Shown piece by piece: positions 15,710 through 24,177 of a stretch of 45,203 nucleotides of DNA. Origin of the DNA: a virus. Both the position numbers and the translations under genes were made by a program. The notes beneath the pieces were generated by a model. It did no database searches. It was given only the letters and a program-made list of their open reading frames with translations, and was not told the origin of the DNA. The stretch is from the IMG/VR virus record IMGVR_UViG_3300042876_000075, positions 1-45,203 of that record, one strand, 5' to 3'. Within the stretch, counting starts at the first letter, position 1; the number at the start of each line of letters is the position of its first letter.

Positions 15710-18700
15710 CTAGATTACTGAAACTGATCTATTTCCAGTTCCACCAGCAAAGTTTAATAGATCGCTCTTTAGATATTGTTTTACAACAGCGGCTAATTGT
15801 CTACCATCTACTTGTACTACTGTTCTGCTATCTATGGTTAGATTTAGTCTAGTAGTTAGATTAGAAACACCATTAGCTATTATTGCTCCAATATCTTGTA
15901 GATTTGTTTGTGAAGGTTGGGCGCTAGGTAATGTTGGAACATCTGTAACACCTAAACCTGTTGGTTTTGGAGTCATAGAAGACAATCCTAAACTCTTAAA
16001 AAACGTTAGGATGCTTTGAGTTAGTGCCTCTAGTCCTGTAGGTTGCTGTGACTGAGTAGTAGGCTTTGCAGCGTATTGTGCGTTATAAGCAGCTAAATAC
16101 TGTTGAGGAATTTGCCCACCAAACGGTACTGGTTCTTTATTTAGTTTATTTTCAAAAGGACCGTAAATAGGTAGATTTAATTTACCTATTTGAGCGAGAG
16201 TCTTTGGTAAATTAATGTTAGACTGTTGCTCTCCTTGTCTAAATAACTTCATTTGATCCTCAAATTTAGTAGGCCAAAAGCTTTGTTGTTCGCCTTGTCT
16301 AAATCCTTTCATTTGCTCTACCCAATTACCAAACTTTACAACAGCTTGGTCGAAGTTACTAACTCCACCATTAAACTGTGTAGCATCTAAAGCTCCTTGT
16401 GCATTAGCTGTGTCTCTAGACATTTGTGCTGCTTGAGCAGGAACCCAAAACGAAGATCCTTCAGGTAAGTTGAACATACCATCTAACTGCTTTTCTTCAG
16501 TCTTTAGAATCTGTTGTAATAGATACTGTAGTACTTTAAAATCCTTTTGGTAAAGGGGCGTTATCTTTTGATCTTTTGTAGTGATAGCAATGTTATCTTC
16601 TAGTTGAGGTTGGTATCCAAATGATTGTAACTTCTTTAGAAGGGCATCATATTGTGGACCATTAGCAACAGATAGTAGTTGTTCTTGCGACATATCAAAA
16701 GTTTGAAAATCTATGCCTTTAGCAGACTCTTGTAAAGCTTTTCCTTCTGCGACCAGCCTTTCGAAGGCCTTATTAATTGCATCTGTAGTAGTACCTTCAA
16801 AAGTGTATACAGTATCTCCAATAGTTACAATAACATCTTGATAACTATCTTTGATTGCTTGTGCAGTTTCATCTGTAATAGCTTTCGCATCTACTTGATC
16901 TTTTAGTGCCTGGTCTGAAAATCCTACGGCTATCTTTTTAAAGTCTTCCTCAGTTGTTCCAGAGGTTAGCTTAGCTGTTGGGAATTCTAATGTTGGAAGT
17001 AAAGTAGCTTGTGCAGCATATTGATTATAGAGTTTTGTTACAGCTTCGTATAAATCAAGCGAAGTTTGTGTAGCTAACTTTTGCTTTTCTGCATAATCTT
17101 CTGTAGATAATGATCCAGAATCCATAGCAGTATTAGCATCAATAATAATCTGCTTCATTTGATTTAGGTTTTCTAAATCTGCTGTGTTACCTTGTGCAGT
17201 AATATTGCTATACTGCTTTAAGAAAGTTTGTTTATCAAAACCTTCTACGCCACTTAAAACATTCATAAATTGTGGAGCAGTAGCACTAAATCCACCTAAA
17301 GCTTCTTTACCTCTATTATAAGCAGCAGCCCCTATTAGACCTTTACCAAATTTAGATTCTAATTCTTTTGATCTAGCATCAATAGCATCGCTAATTTGCT
17401 GATCTTCAATAGGAGTTGTCTTAGTATATTTCTTATTTCTATCTTCTATTAGCTTTGTTTCCGCAGCTAACATCTTTCTAAGTTCTTCTAGCTTTTTCTT
17501 TTCTTCTTCTGTTAGAGGTACAAACCTCTGGCCTTGAAATCTTCCACCAGCCTCTTCTATACGCTTGACTTGCTCTAATAGAGCCTGTGTATCAGAAAAG
17601 CCCGAAGGAGCAAAACCACTACCGTATTTTAGTTTGCCGATAAAGTTTTCAAAGTTTTTATTCTGTGAGTTGAAGAATTCGTCTAAACCTTTTAGTCCAG
17701 TTTTAGACCCTACTAAATCTTCTAGAAGAGCTTTTAATTTTTCATCTTTTGTTACATCAGGAGCGTTATCTTTACCTGGTTTTGGAGGTTCTGGAATTGG
17801 GCTAGGAGCTAAAGCATCTGATAATCTAATCTTATAATCTTCAGCAGAGTTTACCATACCCTCTAGGATAGCTGAGCCGATAGATGCTCCAATTGCAGTA
17901 CCCATTGGACCACCAGCGGAACCAAGTAAACCACCCATAATCCCGCCGACAATGTTACCAATGCCCTGACTATTTCTTCCAGCAAGGAAGTTTGGAGCGG
18001 CCGAACCAAGAATGGCTAAACCACCTGCGGCAGCGTTTTGTGCAAACTTGCCACCAAATTCCATAGCGGCAAGTGTTCCAGCAGGATTAGCCTTGTTTTT
18101 ATTAAATGTGTTATATAAAGAAGCTCCGGTGCGTTGTCCGAAAGCGTTTACGGAAGCGTTTATGCCTCCCATCTGGCCTACCTGATAACCCGCCCCACCA
18201 TTTAATAAATCCGGTCGCCTAGAGAATAGAGTAGCAGCACCTAATGTTCCTATTAATGCTGGACCTGCTCTACCTGCTACATCTGCTAAGTCTGCAATAG
18301 ATTTAGTAAGTAATGTTACTAAATCAACACCAACTTTAAAGGCATCAAGAATCCCACCTTTATCTCCTAAAGCTTGGGCTAGCTCTTGAAAAGCATTACC
18401 TAAACGAGTTGTAGCAGTTTCTACTGTATTTAGTTTCTTTCCTAAAGCCTGAGCAGCAGCTCCTTGTGAGTTATTTTGAGCAGCTACGAGCTTGTCTATT
18501 TTACCTAAGTTCTCAATAAAGCTAATGGCTGTAGCTGATCCTCTAGATCCACCACCAATAGCTAAAGTTAGCTTACTAAGCTGATCTGGATTAATAACCC
18601 CTGTCTTGCTTAGGGCTGAAATCTCTTTCATAATATCTAAGAAACTTCTAGCTTTTCCTTCACCATCAATAAAGGAAATACCTAGCTTAGCCATTTCTTG

Positions 18701-21034
18701 TCTTGCACCGTCTGATTGGAAACCCGCCACTAAAGCTCTAGCTCTATTTGCAATTTCTTTACCCGACTGTGCTGAACCTTCTGCAATAATAGCGATTACT
18801 GCATTAAGTTCTTCCATTGATAAACCAACTGCATCAGCGGCCTCACCTAAGACGGAGAAGCCTAAAGCTAGTGTAGTAAGATCAACACCAGCTACCTTAG
18901 TAACAGCTACCCACTTATCAAGTAAAGTAGTTCCTTGATCTAATGGCGTATTTGTTTGTCTGAGAGCAGCAGTAAGTACATCAATTGATTCTGCTTGGTC
19001 TAGAGTGGATAACTTAGATAATACAATTGCATCAGTTAGTAGCTTGTTTGCTACAGCAAATCTAGTAGTTGCATCTTCCATACTACCAGTAGCCTTATAA
19101 GCTAGGTTGTATGCTTCAACAACGCCAGATAGTTCCTCACCAGTTTGAGCAGCAATATCAGCAGTAGCTTGGAAGATTTCTCCCGTTGATTGCGTAGCAT
19201 TACCTAATGCGATAGCTACGTCTGCTAATGCTGATTGGTTCTTTATCGCTATGTCTACTAATTGATTTAGTGCGTTTAGAGGGCCATAAACAGCGGCGAT
19301 AGCAATAGACCACTTTAGAGCTTCTAATATATCTCTACCAACATTCTCAAAGAACCCTCTAAATCTTCTTTGAGTATCTACAAGAACTCTACCAAACTTA
19401 TCTACTGTAAAGGTAGTAGATTTTATTACGCCTTCAGCGGCTTGATACTCATATCTAACTTTTGTAATATTAGAAGATGGTTCTGTGCTAACACTCTTGA
19501 TCTTATCTCTTGTAAAGTTAGGATCTAGTTTGGCAGCTTTTTCATCTAATATTCTTGCAGCGCCAGCACCTCCGGGAATGTAACTCCCGATGTTCTGCAT
19601 AGCCTTGAGTTTATCAAGTTCTTGTAGTTTTTGCTGAAACTCTCTAATGTTTCTAATAGCATCATTAGTAGCAGTTTTATAAGCTGCACCACCTTTTTTT
19701 ACTTGCTCGGCTCTTTGTTTAATGCTTTCTGCGTCGCTAAAGTTTACGCCAGCTTTTAGCATTTCCGGCGTTTCTATAGGAGTTGGAGCAGGATAGGGTG
19801 AAGGCTTTCCCTCTGATCTTGGCCCATATTTCATATCCAAATCATAAAGCATTTGAATAACTTTTTGGTACTTTTTCTGTACTTCTAAGTTTTTATCAAT
19901 CGCTTCGTTTAAAGATTCTGTAGCTTTCTTTAATTTTTCTGCTTTCTTATCTACTGTTGTTTTACCTTGTGGAACATCTCCCTCTTTAACGGTAGTTCCA
20001 GTTCCACTAAAAGTACCTGTAGCTCCTTGACTAGCTTGACTTGCAGCAGCTTTTATCTTAGCTTTATATTCTTCTACTATCTTTAGTTGAGCTTGATAGA
20101 AAGCTTCTAACCTTTTAGTGTCTTCTTGAATTAACCTTAGCCAATCAGAATCTCCCATTCCGGGAGTTCTTACTGGTCTGTTTCCCATATTCTGCTCCAT
20201 CCATTGAGCAGACCTGGCATCTCCTAAATCCTCCATCTCCTTTTTAAGAGCAGATATTTTACTAATTGTATCTGCATTAGCTTTTTCAGCAGAATCTATC
20301 TTAGGTCTGCTTTTATCGGCATTAGAGATACGCTTTTCAAAATCTCTAATAGCTCTTTCTGCTTCAAGAGTAGCATCATTTAAACTAGCAGTTTCTTTTC
20401 TAATTTCAGAAGTTAATACTGTTAGTTTAGTTGGATTATCTTTTACACTATCAATATCAAAGGTAATCCCCTTGATAACATCGGGAGATTTTTGTTCAGG
20501 TGTTCCTAATACACCTGCTCTACCTTCTAATCCTTTTAGTTTATCTAAAGCTTCTAAATATCTTTTTTGGACAGTATTGAATTTGTTCAACGCTGTCTGC
20601 ATTCTATTTGTAGCTATGTCTAATCTAGCGGCAGATTTCTCCGCTTTTTCGGCTAGCTTGTCATCCTGAGTTGGAGAAGACTTTACTGTAGCAGTTTGTA
20701 ATTGTAAATCCTTCGCAGTAAGTCTAGAAGCATACTCTAAAGCAGACCCCTTTATAATTGGGGCTAATTTACTTGTTCTTGCCTCGACCCCAAGGGCTGT
20801 AAATCTTGTCTTTTGCCCGGATAGAACGGCTTGCATTTTAGAAGCAAAGTTAGATAACTGCTTATCAGATAAAGCTATCTGACCATTGAGTATCGTTAAA
20901 GAATTGCTAAAAGCAAGCACAGCATTACTAATGTCTTTATAGGCATCAGAGCTTTGATTTAGCTTAGCTTGCTCTTTAGTCAATCCCTCAATAATTATTT
21001 TAATTTGTTCGATTAATTGTTCGTTATTGTTCAT
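15710..21034 (-). CDS. Tape measure protein, TP901 family, 1774 aa
   Basis: Largest gene of the window, in the position after the tail chaperones. Residues about 1-560 are mostly helical coiled coil. Residues about 575-870 hold the TP901-type tape measure core (ATADIAAQTGEELSGVVEAY, DQAESIDVLTAALRQTNT, GEAADAVGLSMEELNAVIAI). Around 990-1090 is a Gly/Ala-rich hydrophobic segment (GNIVGGIMGGLLGSAGGPMG), typical of the part that enters the host membrane. At 1.5 angstrom per residue, 1774 residues would set a tail near 265 nm; this is a rule of thumb. ATGA overlap with the preceding chaperone frame couples translation. Confidence 0.92.
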   Translation of the reverse strand: MNNNEQLIEQIKIIIEGLTKEQAKLNQSSDAYKDISNAVLAFSNSLTILNGQIALSDKQLSNFASKMQAVLSGQKTRFTALGVEARTSKLAPIIKGSALEYASRLTAKDLQLQTATVKSSPTQDDKLAEKAEKSAARLDIATNRMQTALNKFNTVQKRYLEALDKLKGLEGRAGVLGTPEQKSPDVIKGITFDIDSVKDNPTKLTVLTSEIRKETASLNDATLEAERAIRDFEKRISNADKSRPKIDSAEKANADTISKISALKKEMEDLGDARSAQWMEQNMGNRPVRTPGMGDSDWLRLIQEDTKRLEAFYQAQLKIVEEYKAKIKAAASQASQGATGTFSGTGTTVKEGDVPQGKTTVDKKAEKLKKATESLNEAIDKNLEVQKKYQKVIQMLYDLDMKYGPRSEGKPSPYPAPTPIETPEMLKAGVNFSDAESIKQRAEQVKKGGAAYKTATNDAIRNIREFQQKLQELDKLKAMQNIGSYIPGGAGAARILDEKAAKLDPNFTRDKIKSVSTEPSSNITKVRYEYQAAEGVIKSTTFTVDKFGRVLVDTQRRFRGFFENVGRDILEALKWSIAIAAVYGPLNALNQLVDIAIKNQSALADVAIALGNATQSTGEIFQATADIAAQTGEELSGVVEAYNLAYKATGSMEDATTRFAVANKLLTDAIVLSKLSTLDQAESIDVLTAALRQTNTPLDQGTTLLDKWVAVTKVAGVDLTTLALGFSVLGEAADAVGLSMEELNAVIAIIAEGSAQSGKEIANRARALVAGFQSDGARQEMAKLGISFIDGEGKARSFLDIMKEISALSKTGVINPDQLSKLTLAIGGGSRGSATAISFIENLGKIDKLVAAQNNSQGAAAQALGKKLNTVETATTRLGNAFQELAQALGDKGGILDAFKVGVDLVTLLTKSIADLADVAGRAGPALIGTLGAATLFSRRPDLLNGGAGYQVGQMGGINASVNAFGQRTGASLYNTFNKNKANPAGTLAAMEFGGKFAQNAAAGGLAILGSAAPNFLAGRNSQGIGNIVGGIMGGLLGSAGGPMGTAIGASIGSAILEGMVNSAEDYKIRLSDALAPSPIPEPPKPGKDNAPDVTKDEKLKALLEDLVGSKTGLKGLDEFFNSQNKNFENFIGKLKYGSGFAPSGFSDTQALLEQVKRIEEAGGRFQGQRFVPLTEEEKKKLEELRKMLAAETKLIEDRNKKYTKTTPIEDQQISDAIDARSKELESKFGKGLIGAAAYNRGKEALGGFSATAPQFMNVLSGVEGFDKQTFLKQYSNITAQGNTADLENLNQMKQIIIDANTAMDSGSLSTEDYAEKQKLATQTSLDLYEAVTKLYNQYAAQATLLPTLEFPTAKLTSGTTEEDFKKIAVGFSDQALKDQVDAKAITDETAQAIKDSYQDVIVTIGDTVYTFEGTTTDAINKAFERLVAEGKALQESAKGIDFQTFDMSQEQLLSVANGPQYDALLKKLQSFGYQPQLEDNIAITTKDQKITPLYQKDFKVLQYLLQQILKTEEKQLDGMFNLPEGSSFWVPAQAAQMSRDTANAQGALDATQFNGGVSNFDQAVVKFGNWVEQMKGFRQGEQQSFWPTKFEDQMKLFRQGEQQSNINLPKTLAQIGKLNLPIYGPFENKLNKEPVPFGGQIPQQYLAAYNAQYAAKPTTQSQQPTGLEALTQSILTFFKSLGLSSMTPKPTGLGVTDVPTLPSAQPSQTNLQDIGAIIANGVSNLTTRLNLTIDSRTVVQVDGRQLAAVVKQYLKSDLLNFAGGTGNRSVSVI

Positions 21035-21297
21035 CCTTCTATCTCTGAGTCGGAGAATACAATCTCTGAGTTTAACTGTTCTTTTCCTTTGAATATTCTA
21101 TCCAACCAGCTTTCAATATCTTCCGGTGGACTATCCCAAATCATTTTATCTGGTGGACGCTTTTCTTTAGGAAGCTCATTAAAATTATCTACTTGGGATC
21201 TTTTTCTTATTACAAAGGAAATTGTGTAGGGAATATCTGGCAACTGTTTGATATTAGTGTCAAGAGGTTCTCGCAACGCCTTTGCCATTTCCCACAT
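21031..21297 (-). CDS. Tail assembly chaperone, downstream (-1) frame
   Basis: This 88-codon frame has no ribosome site before its ATG at 21297. The same frame is open back to the slippery run at 21324-21330, so it is best read as the C-terminal extension of a frameshift product: 237 codons of the 243-aa chaperone frame, then 97 codons in the -1 frame, giving 334 residues. The sequence is charged (PKEKRPPDKMIWDSPPEDIE) as in the T part of G/GT chaperones. In siphoviruses the GT form binds the tape measure and recruits tail tube subunits. It ends in ATGA overlap with the tape measure gene. Confidence 0.8.
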   Translation of the reverse strand: MWEMAKALREPLDTNIKQLPDIPYTISFVIRKRSQVDNFNELPKEKRPPDKMIWDSPPEDIESWLDRIFKGKEQLNSEIVFSDSEIEG

Positions 21298-21302
21298 TGA
21301 TA

Positions 21303-22034
21303 CTACTGCGTTGCTTCTAGCAATTTTTTTAGTTCTTCCACATTAATTTCTAACGAACCGTAATAATTGATAAGTTGTTCTTTAATCTCGCTAGGAAGAT
21401 TATCAAACTCATCAAAGTTCGTGAAATACCTTTCTTTAAATTTATCATCTTTATAACAACCAAAGTAAACACACATATCTCTAAACTTTGTAACCATTTC
21501 TTTTTCACAAAGTTCATCAATCATATTTCTTTCGTATAGTTTCTTTAGTTGTTCTATTGGTTTTTCTAGTAGTTCTAATCTATAGCTCTCTATTAGTTTT
21601 AGAACTTCATCATTAATCCTCTGCATTCTTCTTTCGGAATAGTTATCTACCGCTTTCTGATACTCTTCAAAATCCTCCAAGTCTGCTGTTGATTTAGGTT
21701 CCTTTGGCATAGGAAGATCTACATCTCGCATAACATCTTGTGTAAACTTCTTGGTTGATAAAAGAAGAATGTAGTTTATAACGTCACTTTTATCGTCCAA
21801 ATCATAGATAGAAGAAACGAAAGCGATCCTCTCGTCTGTATCTTCAGTCTTTAATAGCTTTCGTAAATCTGCGCTTTTTCTAATTGCGAAAACTCTTGAA
21901 CGATTAATCTCTGCGTCACCAACTAATCTAATATAAATATTTTCTATTTCTTTTCCGTAGCTATCAAAGATAGCAAACTTACTTCCCCAATGAAATAAGC
22001 GGGAAACATCAACGTCATTTTTCTCTGGAAGCAT
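21303..22034 (-). CDS. Tail assembly chaperone, upstream frame (G-like), 243 aa
   Basis: Acidic helical protein coded directly before the tape measure, where tail chaperones always lie. It contains a central linker (DLPMPKEPKSTADLEDFEEY) and helical ends. I start it at ATG 22034, with AAAGGA nine bases upstream; the longer open frame begins at a TTG inside the ribosome-site region. Near its end the codons CTA AAA AAA TTG form a slippery heptamer, after which ribosomes shifting to -1 continue into the downstream frame. A strong hairpin (22064-22096) just before the gene may separate its expression from the tail tube genes. Confidence 0.8.
   Translation of the reverse strand: MLPEKNDVDVSRLFHWGSKFAIFDSYGKEIENIYIRLVGDAEINRSRVFAIRKSADLRKLLKTEDTDERIAFVSSIYDLDDKSDVINYILLLSTKKFTQDVMRDVDLPMPKEPKSTADLEDFEEYQKAVDNYSERRMQRINDEVLKLIESYRLELLEKPIEQLKKLYERNMIDELCEKEMVTKFRDMCVYFGCYKDDKFKERYFTNFDEFDNLPSEIKEQLINYYGSLEINVEELKKLLEATQ
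21324..21330 (-). promoter_or_regulatory. Programmed -1 frameshift site A_AAA_AAA
   Basis: Minus-strand reading of the zero frame gives CTA AAA AAA TTG, a perfect X_XXY_YYZ slippery heptamer, six codons before the last sense codon of the chaperone. A Shine-Dalgarno-like GGAAG lies just upstream and a small stem (TTGCT with AGCAA, loop AGA) lies just after it; both are candidates for stimulators. The -1 frame is open from here to 21031. Confidence 0.85.
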
Positions 22035-22063
22035 ATCCTTTTTTCCTTTCAATTTAAATTAAA

Positions 22064-22096
22064 TACGCCGAGAATTGTTTTATGATTCTCGGCGTA
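22064..22096 (-). terminator. Hairpin between tail tube block and chaperone genes
   Basis: Perfect 12-bp stem (22064-22075 with 22085-22096) with a 9-base loop, lying in the 110-base gap between the 108-aa gene and the chaperone gene. On the minus strand the next bases are TTAATTTAAATTG, T-rich but broken, so it is probably a partial terminator or an RNA processing/stability element. Confidence 0.65.
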
Positions 22097-22144
22097 CCAT
22101 TTTACAACAATCCTTTATTCAAAGCCCAATACTATTAAGTTTTA

Positions 22145-22471
22145 TTATTCGGGAGTGCTAGCAACTGCGGCAGCTAATTCTGTTCCTTTTGCGTCTAATG
22201 AATCTACTAGGGGTTGAAGAAGTTCTGGATCAACCATTTGTTGCTGGATTTGAATTAACTCGTCTCTTAGATTTTGGATAAGAACTATGGCTGAGTCTAC
22301 GACAGTAGCCATTTCTGAAACTTCTCTTACTAAATTATCAAATTGAATTGCCATTTGATTTTGTTTCTCCTGTATCTGAGTAACTATAGCTTCTATTCTT
22401 TCTACCGCTTGCAGAGTAAGAAACTCTGCGTAATTACTTCTTATGAACATTTCCGCATCACTATTGTGCAC
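22145..22471 (-). CDS. Small helical protein of the tail block, 108 aa
   Basis: Mostly helix, with a heptad-like region from about residue 17 to 80 rich in Gln, Glu, Val and Ile, and an Ala/Ser-rich end. It lies between the tail tube gene and the chaperone genes. The open frame begins at GTG (22471) with a weak AGGGTG upstream; an internal ATG eight codons on (MFIRSNY) lacks a ribosome site, so the GTG is kept. No family is recognised; a tail completion or tube-associated role is a guess from position. Confidence 0.5.
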   Translation of the reverse strand: MHNSDAEMFIRSNYAEFLTLQAVERIEAIVTQIQEKQNQMAIQFDNLVREVSEMATVVDSAIVLIQNLRDELIQIQQQMVDPELLQPLVDSLDAKGTELAAAVASTPE

Positions 22472-22491
22472 GCTTACACCCTATAAATAAA

Positions 22492-23691
22492 CTATGGTTT
22501 AGCTCCGCTGTAAACAACTAAGTGTGCTGTTTGTGATTTCCAGTTCATGCTAAGTTGAACGTCGCCGTTAACATTAACAGAAGTTGCATCACCAACTACA
22601 ACGATGTCATCAAGATAAATCTCTTTTAGAACGGTGTAGGGGGAAGATTCGTCACAGGGATCTAATAGCTGAATGGAGAGAGAAATACCGCTTGTGGTAC
22701 AACCTTCACCAGGCGCCCATTCAACAACACCAGAAGTAGATGTAGTACCATTAGTGAATAAGTTTACTAGCTCAGTATCAGTATCTAGTACTGTAATAGT
22801 TCCTTCAATTGTTGGAACCTGAGTTTGATAACCTACAACACCTCTGCTACCAAGTTCTCTAACTGCTGTGGAGTTCATGCTACCATTGATAGTAACATTC
22901 TGGACTCTGGAAATAGAGTTGGCTGCTAGCTGGATTTTTACGTCTCTACCACGAATAGCTGCTGGAAGAACTGGATCACTAACATCTGACCAGTTAGTTC
23001 CTGCTGGATTAGCGTGATAAACAACTAAAACTTGTGAAGTTCTGGAATCACCAGTAGTAAGTGTAGTACCAACTAGTCTATATTGACCAGTAGCAGGAAC
23101 ACCAGTAACTTCGGTTAGATACCCACCATCAAGAATAACGGATAAAGCGTTATTACCGTTCTTTAGCTGAATGGGGGTTTGGGTAAGAGTAAATGATGTA
23201 GTACCTGTAGTAAACTTGTCTACAACAACATCGTATGCAAATAAACGCTTTTCGCTACCTACGCAGGTATAATCTTCAGTAGCTTCACCATCAACTGAAT
23301 AGCTGTAGGAGAAGTCTCTAACTGCAAGACGTTTACCATGAATAGATTTTGAATAGTCAGATACACTATCACTCTTTGTATAAATAATAGCATCAATTTC
23401 GCCAAACTCGCCAATGTCAACACCAGCGGCAGGATAAGCGTCTGTTAGGCTTGTCCCAGTTAGTACCGAAAAGATCTTTGTACTAACATCAAAAGCTGAG
23501 AAAGTAAGTGTAACACTAGCTTGGTCTTTCGCTTCACCAGCGTGAGAGGCTGAACCAATCTCATCAATGGTTGTGCTAGGAACATCTGTGTTAATAGATA
23601 ATCTCTGAACTCTTGAAGCTTTGAAATAATCTTTAGGACCAACAATGACTAATTGTAACTCTTTCGAGGGAATGCTTAATCGCTTTGCCAT
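22492..23691 (-). CDS. Major tail tube protein, 399 aa
   Basis: Beta-rich protein in the canonical place for the tail tube, after the tail completion gene and before the chaperones and tape measure. Tube-like features are RVQRLSINTDVPSTTIDEIG near the N-terminus, repeated strand pairs with many Thr, Val and Ser, and a second half (VQNVTINGSMNSTAVRELGS, TIEGTITVLDTDTELVNLF) that resembles the first, which may mean two fused tube-like domains. At 399 residues it is about twice the length of a simple tube protein, which fits a duplication. No sheath gene is present nearby. Confidence 0.7.
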   Translation of the reverse strand: MAKRLSIPSKELQLVIVGPKDYFKASRVQRLSINTDVPSTTIDEIGSASHAGEAKDQASVTLTFSAFDVSTKIFSVLTGTSLTDAYPAAGVDIGEFGEIDAIIYTKSDSVSDYSKSIHGKRLAVRDFSYSYSVDGEATEDYTCVGSEKRLFAYDVVVDKFTTGTTSFTLTQTPIQLKNGNNALSVILDGGYLTEVTGVPATGQYRLVGTTLTTGDSRTSQVLVVYHANPAGTNWSDVSDPVLPAAIRGRDVKIQLAANSISRVQNVTINGSMNSTAVRELGSRGVVGYQTQVPTIEGTITVLDTDTELVNLFTNGTTSTSGVVEWAPGEGCTTSGISLSIQLLDPCDESSPYTVLKEIYLDDIVVVGDATSVNVNGDVQLSMNWKSQTAHLVVYSGAKP

Positions 23692-23710
23692 TTTGTATCT
23701 TTATTATCTC

Positions 23711-24163
23711 CTAAAATTTATCGGTTACAGTTGTGAAAATAATAACTGCTCGATAATAAAGCTCGTCTACCAATTCTGGTAGAATCTTTACGTTTTGAAT
23801 TTTTCTTTCTATCGCTATTAGGCTACCTAATTTACTTGGCGAGGCTCCCTGCTCTGGAAATCCTTCGTTATAATTGTAAATTACGATGCCATCATCTAAA
23901 TCATTATAGATTTTATATGCAAATTCGTCTCTTTGTGCTTTGTTTTTCGCAAAGACATCAATATACCAAACTCTTTCTTTTACGGTTTTTCTGTTTCCAA
24001 GTTCTCCTTGAAGACCCGTGATGGTGTCCCACTCCACCGAAATAGTTGGTAAGACTAGATCATCTTCTGGAAAAGCATCAACTATCGTGACGAAATTGTA
24101 TGAACTAAATTTATCTTTCAGCCAATAAACGACTGATAAGTCTTCTAATCTTTCTGGATATAT
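23711..24163 (-). CDS. Tail completion/terminator-like protein, 150 aa, apparent ATA start
   Basis: The obvious open frame starts at an internal GTG (24037), but coding clearly continues upstream: the frame reads YPERLEDLSVVYWLKDKF, then YNFVTIVDAFPEDDLVLPTI, before joining VEWDTITGLQ. No ATG, GTG or TTG exists between the previous gene's stop and this sequence. An AGGAGG box lies 8 bases before an ATA at 24163 (an ATC at 24169 is the other choice, 2 bases from the box), so a rare start codon is likely. The fold pattern (SVEWD start of strands, helix NKAQRDEFAYKIYNDLDDG, end YYRAVIIFTTVTDKF) suits a tail terminator or neck protein. Confidence 0.65.
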   Translation of the reverse strand: MYPERLEDLSVVYWLKDKFSSYNFVTIVDAFPEDDLVLPTISVEWDTITGLQGELGNRKTVKERVWYIDVFAKNKAQRDEFAYKIYNDLDDGIVIYNYNEGFPEQGASPSKLGSLIAIERKIQNVKILPELVDELYYRAVIIFTTVTDKF

Positions 24164-24177
24164 GTTGATACCCTCCT

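Noticed and set aside
18606-18938. Plus-strand open frame of 110 codons within the tape measure gene
   Set aside because: Antisense shadow of a long conserved domain, without ribosome site. Other plus-strand frames inside virion genes (e.g. 7924-8208, 17565-17837, 9835-10122) were rejected for the same reason.
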